Shown here piece after piece: positions 54,731 to 64,000 of a stretch of DNA of 64,000 bases. The notes beneath the pieces were generated by a model, which saw only the letters and a list, made by a program, of their open reading frames with translations, was not told where the DNA came from and did not search any database. Each line of letters opens with the position of its first letter. Within the stretch, counting starts at the first letter, position 1. The DNA is from Hexactinellida sp. DTS-2022 (Eukaryota; Porifera; Hexactinellida): contig JAPNXP010000016.1 of assembly GCA_028753945.1 (NCBI GenBank), forward strand, positions 620,001 to 684,000, given 5' to 3'. The position numbers and the translations under genes are program-made.

Positions 54731-57700
54731 ATACTCATATTAGAAATCTTTAAACGCGAAAACCTAACTTCCAGGTTAATTTTGAATTTTCATAAATTTG
54801 TTTACCTATTTTGTGTCAACAACAACAAAAAATATTTATATTATAAATTTATAAATGCGAAATTCGAAATCAGCATAATTGTTAACCTATATATCCGTTG
54901 AAACCTAACTTCCAGGTTAATTTTGAATTTTCATAAATTTGTTTACCTATTTTGTGTCAACAACAACAAAAAATATTTATATTATAAATTTATAAATGCG
55001 AAATTCGAAATCAGCATACTTGTTTACCTATAATACCCGTTGAAAGCTAACTTCTAGGTTGATTTTGAATTTTCATTAATTTGTTTACCTATTTTGTGTA
55101 AACAACAACAACAAATATTCATATGAGAAATTTATAAACGCGAAATTCGTGTTCAGCATACTTGTTTACCTATTATAACATTTGTTTACCTATTATAACA
55201 TTTGGAACTTAGTCTCTATCTCATATATAAATGCGATTTCTAGTCCCCCATCACTTTAATACAATCCGGACAAACAAACAAACACACAACAATCGAGATT
55301 TAATAATATAGATGTATGCCGCTTTGTCAATCAATTAATTTTGTTAGACTTCTAATACCAAATAAATACCATTTAATGTTTCTGGGTTAATTAGATTCGT
55401 ACTATACTGGGAAAACAACGAAATTCCAAATGGGTCATGGGTCATGGGTCACAGAGCCGTGACCCATGACCCATCTGACCCATCGATTTAGGTGACCCAT
55501 CGACCCATGGTCCACTCTGGTACCTACCTTTCATATCTGAGCCAGTGCCCCATACAATATCTGTAGGATGGACAAATAGGATGTGTTTAGTACCAGTGGA
55601 GATAAGCGACTGCAGAATGCCTGGGTGCTGTGTAAGCTTAGCAGTTAGCCCTTTCTCCATTATTGATCGTCTCTCAGTCGATGTCAGGAGTTTCTCGGAC
55701 TAAATTAGTGGAATTTGTAGTTAAACTCTTAAAAATTTTTAAGTGATATACAGTAGAACCTCGTTAGTACGAATACGTATAATAAGGAATTCCGGTTAAT
55801 ATGAAGATAAGGAGATCCGGTTAATATCAGTACCCTTCAAAGATTATTCATTACAAATGATTTTGGTTCATACGAATTCCGGAGAAGTGAAAGCATTTTG
55901 AAGCACTGTCGATAATATTACCTAATTACATCGAGTAAGACTAAGTAGTGCAGCGGCACAACCATACAATTGTTCATTTTTTTGATAAAAGCACCAAAAT
56001 TTGTACACTTGTACTTTGATGTAGTGCGAACATTTTGGATATTGAGGCAATTGAAAGAGTGTCTATATCAGCCATGACAGCTCGCCAAAGTTAACACGTC
56101 CGATAGAAATTATTCGATATTTATCGTAAATCACGGTGAATCTCGAATAATTTTATCAAATCACGTTTTACAGGGTCGGTATGTGTATAATTACACTCAA
56201 GTAGTTGATTGGAGTCGAAAGAGGGGTCACTCGATCGGGTAAGGACACAATTGGAGAAGGGAATTTTTGACACATTCCTGGTACATTCCAGCGTTGCTAT
56301 GGGAAAATTCTTCCAAATATGGTCATGTGGTATATCAAATTATCGGAAATTTTACTTGGAAACCGAATTCAACAATAAAAAGACGATATAACTTAATTTG
56401 AACAAGTTTTTATGGTAAACAAGTCCGGCGAACACTATCGGACGTGTTAACTTTGGCGAGCTGTCATGGCCGATATAGACACTCTTTCAATTGCCTCAAT
56501 ATCCAAAATGTTCGGACTACATCAAAGTACATGTGTACAAATTTTGGTGCTTTTATCAAAAAAATGAACAATCTGTTGAAACTTTATGTCTATGCCGCTG
56601 GACTAAAGCCAGTTGTTAGTAGATACTCATACTATCCTTGTTACAAACACATTGGTTGGTAACCTGGAGTTCTAAATAAGCGACACTAACCATGTTAATG
56701 ATTTCAAGAACGTTAAAACGATTAAGTTAGGGCATGATGATAATCAATGCTTGTAGGATAAATATTTTTGCCATCTCATAATATAATAATATAAAAAGAG
56801 CAATTAAGGCTAACCCTATTATAGACTGATTTCGCTAAGTAAGTAGCTCTCTGAGGTGTCAGTGCATCCATAATTGCGTCTCTATACTTCTGATCTGTGA
56901 ATTTCTTCGCTTGAAAATAGTGATTTAAAGTTCGCCACTTAACACCATCCACTGTAACAGAGTGATTAGAGTATGGAGTGAATTCATAATAGAGTTTATA
57001 TTCCTCGTAGAATCTAATAGCATCATTGTGAAAAGATAAGCTAGGCTGTGTAAATTCATTATTTCCTCTCTGTAAGCAAGAGGAATTTAATTGGGAGTAG
57101 TAGTAGCTGCATTTTGAAGGAGAATTATTCTCTGTCAGTTCTTTCCGGATTTTCATTAATAACTGACCAAGTTTGTTCTTACCTAAGTAATACGAGTAAA
57201 TATATACATATATATATACGAGCCCTTCGGTCTCGGTCGCTTTGCGACAGATCGGTGCTACGCACCTCAAGTTAACGGCCACTGAGCGGCCTTACTCCTC
57301 ACATTTTCTACCATGGAAATGGTAGATAGCTATCTAATTTTCATTAATTTGTTTACCTATTTGTGTAAACAACAACAACAACAAATACTCATATTAGAAT
57401 TTTATAAATGCGAAATTCGTGTTCAGCACACTTGTTTACTTATAATACTTATTGAAAGTTAACTTCTAGGTTGATTTTGAATTTTAATTAATTTGTTTAC
57501 CTATTTTGTGTAAACAACAACAACAAATAATAATATGAGAAATTTATAAACGCGAAATTCGTGTTCGGCATACTTGTTTACCTATAATACCCGTTGGAAG
57601 CTAACTCCTAGGTTGATTTTGAATTTTAATTAATTTGTTTACCTATTTTGTGTAACAACAACAACAAATATTAATATGAGAAATTTATAAACGCGAAATT

Positions 57701-60081
57701 CGTGTTCAGCATAATTGTTTACCTATAATACCCGTTGGAAGCTAACTTCTAGGTTGATTTTGAATTTTAATTAATTTGTTTACCTATTTTGTGTAAACAA
57801 CAACAACAAATATTAATATGAGAAATTTATAAACGCGAAATTCGTGTTCAGCATAATTGTTTACCTATAATACCCGTTGGAAGCTAACTTCTAGGTTGAT
57901 TTTGAATTTCATTAATTTGTTCACCTATTTTGTGTAAACAACAACAACAAATAATAATATGAGAAATTTATAAACGCTAAATTCGTGTTCGGCATACTTG
58001 TTTACCTATAATACCCGTTGGAAGCTAACTTCTAGGTTGATTTTGAATTTTAATTAATTTGTTTACCTATTTTGTGTAAACAACAACAACAAATATTAAT
58101 ATGAGAAATTTTTAAATGCGAAATTCGAAATCAGCATAATTGTTTACCTATAATACCCGTTGGAAGCTAACTTCTAGGTTGATTTTGAATTTCATTAATT
58201 TGTTTACCTATTTTGTGTAAACAACAACAACAAATAATAATATGAGAAATTTTTAAATGCGAAATTCGAAATCAGCATACTTGTTTACCTCTATAACATT
58301 TGTTTACCAATTATAACATTTGAAAGTTAGTTTATATCCCAATATTAATTGCGGTTTCTATTCCCCCATCACTTTAATATAATCCGGACAAACACACACA
58401 CAAACAAACACACAAACAAACACACAAACAAACACACAAACACACAAACAACAATCGAGATTTAATAATATAGATATAAATGAACAAAACAAACTGTAGC
58501 ACTAACCATTTCCATATTCACCAGTTCCCCAGAATTCCTCTTTAGAACCAAGAACAAGGTGTCTATCTGCTGTATCTAGCAATATACGTTTTAGATTTGT
58601 ATCACTGAACTTCGCTCGGAGAGCTTTCAACATAACTCCTTCTCTCTTGGAGTCCCAGCTTATCACCATTAACTAAAAGAATAGCAAGTCTATAGAAATA
58701 GAAGCCTAGAACCAAACATAATTTGCAAATTCTCTATACTATACTCACGCGAGAATTCTTCTTGTCTGTCCCCAATCCATAAGCTACCTTGGGAGAAGAG
58801 GCTGTCCTTATCTTATCCATTAGCCACTGAGATGTACCTGTGGCGTATTTCTGTGCTTGGAAGTAATGCTGTACAGAATTCCAATACTGTCCGTCTAGTT
58901 TGAACTCATTAACATAGGAAGTGGATAACTCACAATACTCTGCGAGAGGGTCAGGATCCAAGAAGTGTATACTGCTGACTAATTTGGTGCGAGAGAGATC
59001 AACAGACAAGTTATTCATTGTAGAGTCTTGTTTCGATGGAGAGTCCTTTGGTGACCTATAGATTAATTCGCTAGTTTGATTAGTGATGGGATTAGATGCT
59101 GTTGGCAAATTGTGTCTTCTCTTCAATAGATTGCCATAGTTAGAGGTTAAAGCAGCCTGACTCGATGAATCTTGTTTGAATGAACTAACGGCTGGTGTTA
59201 TTGGGATGGGTGCATTCTGTGTTTCGGAGCACGATTTCAATTCTAAACGGACTTGAGACAGCAACATTCCCATTATATTGCGACCTGTATAATTCAATTA
59301 ATAACACAGGTATACTCAATTACATAAAAAGAGCTAATATAATTTAATACTATGTAGCTTCTAATCATCTGGTGTAAATTATATGCCAGAAAGTATCAAC
59401 CAGTATTGTATACATAATTTGCATGCTGCATTATAAGCGACACAATTGTGGAATATAGTAATCGATTTATGATCATTGCTTGTATAATTTCCTACCTATT
59501 CCATCCGCTAGCTGACTCCAATAGGTATCATCCAGAGATATCTCAACTATTTCTCTATCTATTGTACCAAGTAACTTCTGTTTCAAGTCCACATTTTGTA
59601 GAAATTTAGCTCTCAAAGCCTCCTTCATTACAGACTTCTTATGTAGATCCCAGAGAGAGTCAATATCCTACAAGTACATCCAATTTAAAGACATTAAGTT
59701 TGAATTTATTGAACAAAACAAACAATATCACAACATTAATATACCAATAATATTCTCAACTGACCTGTTTGTGCAAGCTATTCCTCGAATACAAATGCAC
59801 ATCCCTACTAAGTCTCATAGCTAGTATCGCATTCACGTGTTTTTGTTTCAAATTAAACTTTTTGGCGATAAAATAGTGCAATACAGTCGGCCATTTGTTA
59901 CCCTCCAAACAGAAATCAGCTCCAAAACAACAGGACAGGAAGTGACTAGAGTCATTAGCATCGTATTCTATTCTATCAGAGTGCAGTGAGCTGTGCAGTG
60001 AGTTCAGACGTGAGAGGGATGAACAGCATTTTAACAATTCTAAACGGACTTGAGACAGCAACATTCCCATTCTGTTGCGAC
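53470..60081 (-). CDS. NADAR gene C: tandem NADAR-domain protein, 3' complete, 5' end beyond the right edge
   Basis: Exons in transcript order: 59765-60081, 59496-59667, 58749-59284, 58507-58672, 56815-57182, 55528-55699, 53470-53657 (stop TAG). Phases agree at all junctions and give 639 codons including the stop. The first exon begins after an AG with the end helix of a further, unseen domain (GRNRMGMLLSQVRLEL), so at least four NADAR domains are likely; three are complete here. The key blocks are VLHYFIAKKF, VQHYFQAQKY and LNHYFQAKKF; the second-half exons read MKEALRAKF, MLKALRAKF and MEKGLTAKL, with WSQLADG, FWGTGEYGNG and VWGTGSDMKG. The first complete domain has lost the WG motif and looks the most degraded. 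Linkers between domains are long and Ser/Asn rich. No domain here keeps the EHY Glu. Enzymatic activity is therefore uncertain; binding of ADP-ribose-like ligands is possible. Confidence 0.85.
54305..55519. mobile_element. hAT-type MITE inserted at a splice donor of NADAR gene C, with nested copy A4
   Basis: CAGAGTGGACCATGGGTC and GACCCATGGTCCACTCTG ends are flanked by a perfect 8-bp duplication GTACCTAC (54297-54304, 55520-55527). On the minus strand the duplicated 8-mer is GTAGGTAC, exactly the first eight intron bases after exon 55528-55699. Subterminal regions are packed with TGACCCAT motifs. Family A copy A4 sits in the middle. Confidence 0.9.
54517..55312 (-). mobile_element. Hairpin-tailed family A, copy A4
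   Basis: Both ends are present on the minus strand (TCTATATTATTAAATCTCG to GGGCTCGT). About three 142-bp units; one carries a run of about eighteen GTT. The GGCCGCataGTGGCC hairpin keeps pairing through a G-T wobble. Confidence 0.8.
55946..56605. mobile_element. Long-TIR foldback MITE, about 660 bp
   Basis: Arms of roughly 145 bp (GTGCAGCGGCA..., AAAGCACCAAAATTTGTACA, GGCGAGCTGTCATGG) are inverted with few mismatches around an AT-rich centre. It lies in an intron of NADAR gene C. Confidence 0.7.
57218..58474 (-). mobile_element. Hairpin-tailed family A, full-length copy A5
   Basis: 1257 bp with both ends, about six to seven 142-bp units and a 60-bp CACA/CAAA microsatellite. It fills most of the intron 57183-58506 of NADAR gene C, its tail starting 36 bp from an exon. 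Confidence 0.8.
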
Positions 60082-60165
60082 CTGTATAATTCACTTAATA
60101 ACATATGCAGGGCCGAATTGAATACTAATTAGTAGAGAACTAAATTACAGTTAATTTAAATTATA

Positions 60166-60579
60166 ACGAGCCCTTCGGTCTCGGTTGCTTTAAGACGGAT
60201 CGATGCAAAGCACCTCAAGTTAACGGCCGCTATGTGGCCTTACTCCTCACCTTTTCCACCATGGTGGATGTTATATACTACATCCCTTTCTATCATTTTC
60301 CATAGTTTTAAGTACCCGTTGAAAGCTAACTTCTAGGTTGATTTTGAATTTCATTAAATTGTTTACCTATTAGTGTAAACAACAACTAATATTCATATTA
60401 GAATTTATATTAATGCGAAATTCGTGTTCAGCATACTTGTTTACCTATTATAACATTTGAAAGTTAGCTTATATCTCAATTATAAATACAGTTTCTATTC
60501 CCCCATCACTTAATAGAATCCGGACAAACAAACAAACAAACACACACACAAACAACAATCGAGTTTTAATAATACGAGC
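60166..60579 (-). mobile_element. Hairpin-tailed family A, short copy A6
   Basis: It has one tandem unit, the microsatellite and the 3' tail (degraded GTCGC hairpin). The 5' end runs to the left end of the hAT element. Confidence 0.7.
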
Positions 60580-60619
60580 TAGTGTTGTAAGGTAGGGAAA
60601 TTTCCAAAAAATTATTATA

Positions 60620-60810
60620 TACAGTGGAGCCTCCCATAACGGACACTCCAAATAGCGGACAACCTCTAAATAACGGACAACCTTCGTACCACGGATTTAT
60701 TTATTTAGCATATGTCTAATAGAAAAGCAACCTATAAATAGCGGACAAACTCTAAATAACGGACAACGGCTCCGGTCCCAAGGTGTCCGTTGTTCAGAGG
60801 TTCTACTGTA
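60620..60810. mobile_element. Pogo-like MITE, 191-bp family, copy 2
   Basis: TACAGTGGAGCCTCCCATAA and GTTCAGAGGTTCTACTGTA with TA ends. Same length and interior (TAACGGACAACCT) as 27828-28018. Confidence 0.8.
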
Positions 60811-61034
60811 TACCAAGTTTTGAAATTTTGATAAACCATATCTATAATGTAGAGTTGTTACTGTGCCTGGTTATTTTTCCTCGGAATTAATTCTGCATGA
60901 CAATATATAGAGAAGAAATTTAATTTGTGCGCTCGTAATTTTTCCTGTAAATCTTAACAGCCTATATCTAGAAATGTAATATTAATTACTCCGCTTGTAA
61001 TTTAATTGGATTAGCTATTGAATTTGCTCTTCAC

Positions 61035-62957
61035 ATGTCAAAAAATATCAGTTTGGTGTGGAACGCTGCACATTACAAAGTGGAACTTGATGGCACCAAG
61101 AAACTAGCAACTTGCCAGTATTGTCAAAACGCACGATTCACGAACAACGTAACCAAAATGAAGGACCATCTACTGCAATGCTCCGCTGTGCCGCTGGAAG
61201 TAAAGAACTTATTCCAGAATCTAAGAGATAATTAGAGGAAATTGGCGACGAAATCGGCGAGGAACCATTTATAACCAGTGAAATAGCAGCCCCTTCTAAA
61301 TTCAAAGTAGCTAAGATGCAGGCTTCTATGACGACATTTGCGGACGCAATGACTTCATCGTGCCAGACTGAACTCTCCGAATCCTTCGCCCGATTTGTGT
61401 ATGCCGTAGAGCTCCCTCTTTCCATCGTAGAGCATCCGTACTTCAAAGAGTTCGCACACATTGCACGTCCGGCATGGATACCTCGAGCAGATATGAACTC
61501 AGTTCCAAAATGCTGGACAATGAGAATCAGTTTGCCAATGGTGAGAAAGCTTCAAAAATAGACCGTGTTCAAGTGGTCGGCCTGATGACTGATGGATGGA
61601 GCAACGTCAAGAACAAGGGTCTGATTAACTTTGTGGCCACCTGTCCGGACCCTGTCTACATGGCCACGATTGACGCTAGTGGTCACTCTCACACGAGATC
61701 GTACATGGCTGAGCTTATTGCTGAAAAGATATAAGAGATAGGGGAGGAGAAAGTGCTCTCTTTGGTTACGGACAATGCTGCTGCTATGAAGCGAGCTTGG
61801 CAGATCTTGAAGTTCAGATTCCCTCGGCTGCTTACAGTTGTTGCAGTGCTCACAGTCTGGATCTCTTGGCAAAAGACATATGCAAGTTGTTGTGGGTCAA
61901 GCCTATTGTAGAGGAAGCTACGGCTGTCTCCAAGTACATCCGAAATCATCAGCTCCCCCTGGCAGTTTTTCGACAGAAGGCGGTGAAAAAATGCGGCAAG
62001 GAGCTTGCCATATTTATTCCAGTCACCACTCGTTGGAGTTCTAAGTTCCTTTGTCTCGCTCGACTCCTACGAGTCCGGAGTGCACTTGAAGCAACTGTTA
62101 TGGAGGAGCAGGTGCGGAGCATTATTGATACCGGTATTAAGACGCTGGTCATTTCAGATGAGTTCTGGGACCGTGTAGCCAAAATTCACCGATTGCTAAA
62201 GGTATTCTGCTACTGGAGAGTGATGTTTCTCAGATTGGGTTTGTGTGTCGGCTTTTCAATGAACTCCAGCAGCACATACAGGAATATTCCGACAGCATTT
62301 CTTTGATAGAGAAGAATCAATTGTTAAAGGTAGTAGCTAGCCGAAAGGATTTCTCGACTCAGCCCATTCACTATCTCGCCAATCTTTTGGATCAGAGGTA
62401 CCTGGGAGATCCACTGTCGGTTGAAGAAGAAGCTCTTGCAGTAGATCTCCTGTCCACGTTGGCCATTCAGTTTGGAATATCACTGATATCAGAGGTAGAA
62501 GTTATGATGGAGTTTGCAAAATTTAACACCAACAGTGGGGTCTGGGCCAACGAATCCAAGTGGATTTTTGCTGCTAAGTTAGACACCCTAACCTGGTGGA
62601 ATAGTTTTTGTCGCAAATCAATACTCAATCCCATTGCCAACCGCCGCAGCCGAGCGAAATTGGAAAGTCCATTCCGATATTCAATCGAAGAAGCGAAACC
62701 GCCTTAGTGAGGAACGTTTAGAAAAACTGGTCAACGTATCCACCAGCCTGATGCTAAAGACTAGGAAGCATCGCAAGACGCCACCATTCTGCTCTGTTTT
62801 GGAGAAACATGATATCGAAGAAGAAAACGCAAATCAGGATTGGGTGATTGATCAGATTGTTGAGGGTTCAATTGAAATGGACGCCGACGAAAGTGATTCT
62901 GAAGCTGAGACCATTGACGAGGATCTGGGAAGCGTAGACATACAGTTATCAAGTTAG
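61035..62957 (+). pseudogene. hAT transposase with BED zinc finger, frameshifted
   Basis: The N-terminal BED finger (LVWNAAHYK, CQYCQN, HLLQC) is followed in changing frames by the hAT core: VVGLMTDGWSNVKNKG, VLSLVTDNAAAMKRAW, SCCSAHSLDLLAKDI and FIPVTTRWSS. The C-terminal dimerisation block AAERNWKVHSDIQSKKRNRL ends at 62957 after an acidic tail. At least five frame changes and an in-frame stop near 61732 make it inactive. Confidence 0.85.
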
Positions 62958-62993
62958 ATAGTATCCTAGTCTTGTTAAGTGAATGGTCTAATA

Positions 62994-63990
62994 TCTATAT
63001 TATTAAATCTCGATTGTTGTTTGTTTGTGTGTTTGTTTGTCCGGATTGTATTAAAGTGATGGGGGAATAGAAACCGCATTTATATATGAGATAGTAACTA
63101 ACTTCCAAATGTTATAATAGGTAAACAGTATGCTGAACACGAATTTCGCGTTTATAAATTTCTCATATGAATATTTGTTGTTGTTGTTTACACAAAATAG
63201 GTAAACAAATAAATGAAAATTTAAAATCAAGCTAGAAGTTAGCTTTCAACGGGTATTATAGGTAAGCAAGTATGCTGAACACGAATTTCGCATTTATAAA
63301 TTTATAATATTAATATTTGTTGTTGTGGTGGCACAAATAGGTAAACAAATTAATGAAATTCAAAATCAACCTAGAAGTATGCTTTCAACGGGTATTATAG
63401 GTAAGCAAGTATGCTGAACACGAATTTCGCATTTATAAATTTATAATTTGAATAGTTGTTGTTGTTGTTGACACAAAATAGGTAAACAAATTAATTAAAT
63501 TCAAAATCAAGCAAGAAGTTTGCTCTCAATGGGTATTATAGGTAAGCAAGTATGCTGAACACGAATTTCGCATTTATATATTTATAATATTAATATTTGT
63601 TGTTGTTGTTGACACAAAATAGGTAAACAAATTAATTAAATTCAAAATCAAGCAAGAAGTTTGCTCTCAACGGGTATTATAGGTAAGCAAGTATGCTGAA
63701 CACGAATTTCGCATTTATAAATTTATAATATTAATATTTGTTGTTGTTGTTTACACAAAAATAGGTAAACAAATTAATGAAAATTCAAAATCGACCTAGA
63801 AGTTAGCTTCTGACGGGTATTATTGGTAAACAAGTTAAAACTATGGAAAATGGTAGAAAGGGTTGTATATAACGTCCCTTTCTACCATTTTCCATGGCAG
63901 AAAGGGTGAGGTGTAAGGCCGCACAGCGGCCGTTAACTTGAGGTGCGTAGCACCAATCTGTCGCAAAGCGACCGAGACCGAAGGGCTCGT
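62994..63990 (+). mobile_element. Hairpin-tailed family A, full-length copy A7
   Basis: It starts TCTATATTATTAAATCTCG; five to six units of about 142 bp follow. The tail has every hairpin intact: the CCCTTTCTACCAT stem, GGCCGCacaGCGGCC, GGTGCgtaGCACC, GTCGCaaaGCGAC and terminal GGGCTCGT. This is the best copy for defining the 3' end. Confidence 0.85.
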
Positions 63991-64000
63991 TTCCTCTAAA

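Larger units (their letters stand above)
60580..62993 (+). mobile_element. BED-hAT transposon relic (right end not in view)
   Basis: The left end TAGTGTTGTAAGG and subterminal GGGAAATTTCC match the MITE at 9251-9582. It encodes a broken transposase. A 191-bp pogo MITE (60620-60810) is inserted near the left end. Copy A7 begins at 62994 before any right terminal repeat, so the element may continue past the window. Confidence 0.7.

Noticed and set aside
54659-54901. Frame with a polyglutamine run
   Set aside because: The run is the CAA microsatellite of family A copy A4, inside a mobile element.
598-60081. The three NADAR genes as one continuous gene
   Set aside because: Gene A has a clear initiator exon, gene B has its own start and stop, and gene C ends in a stop; genes of other types and orientations lie between.

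Overview
This is AT-rich, intron-bearing eukaryotic DNA crowded with transposons. It reads as an invertebrate animal genome. The evidence is spliceosomal introns with GT/AG borders, a cytosolic sulfotransferase, a TRIM-like NHL-propeller protein, a secreted CAP protein, BED-hAT, FLYWCH-MULE and Ty3/gypsy elements, and many hAT and pogo/Tigger MITEs. A sponge or another early-branching animal is plausible, but this is inference and no marker here fixes the taxon.

Host genes. Three genes on the minus strand encode NADAR-domain proteins (YbiA-like superfamily, ADP-ribose/nucleotide N-glycosidase fold). Gene A starts at 8912 and runs off the left edge after 9 exons. Gene B (23611 to 20712) is a complete three-exon, single-domain gene of 223 aa. 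Gene C (60081 to 53470) enters from beyond the right edge and ends at a stop after 7 exons. I rebuilt the exons by hand. Nearly all junctions are GT/AG, the phases agree throughout, and the domains are built from a repeated two-exon cassette. The other host genes have a single exon: CAP/SCP protein (15393-16085, -), coiled-coil/NHL protein (24132-25493, -), sulfotransferase with a TATA box (30861-31760, +), and a compact secreted GH7-like glycosidase (42608-43483, -).

Mobile DNA. Gypsy-1 (33691-38413, -) is intact, with identical 176-bp LTRs and one 1442-codon gag-pol ORF; a self-complementary leader suggests Tf1-like self-priming. Gypsy-2 (45863-51366, +) has almost identical LTRs and an initiator-Met tRNA primer site, but carries four frameshifts, a changed reverse transcriptase catalytic Asp and a nested MITE. 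A BED-hAT relic (60580-62993) has a deletion derivative at 9251-9582. A FLYWCH-MULE relic lies at 10317-12393 and an OTU-domain relic near 14.5 kb. At least eight hAT-type MITEs have 8-bp target duplications, perfect or with one mismatch. One of them used the splice donor of NADAR gene C as its target.

A striking repeat superfamily recurs on both strands. Its elements have an AT-rich 5' end, a GTTT-type microsatellite, a short conserved block after GTCC, a body (in one family a 142-bp tandem array with GTT microsatellites), and a 3' end made of consecutive small hairpins with 3-nt loops, ending GGGCTCGT. It resembles Helentron/HINE or pearl-type elements in layout. It fills the introns of all three NADAR genes or their flanks and gypsy-1 sits in one copy. 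Long stretches with no gene (9.6-10.3, 18.3-19.5, 25.5-26.6, 28.5-30.8, 41.7-42.6, 51.8-53.4 kb) hold MITE debris or AT-rich sequence without recognisable coding content.
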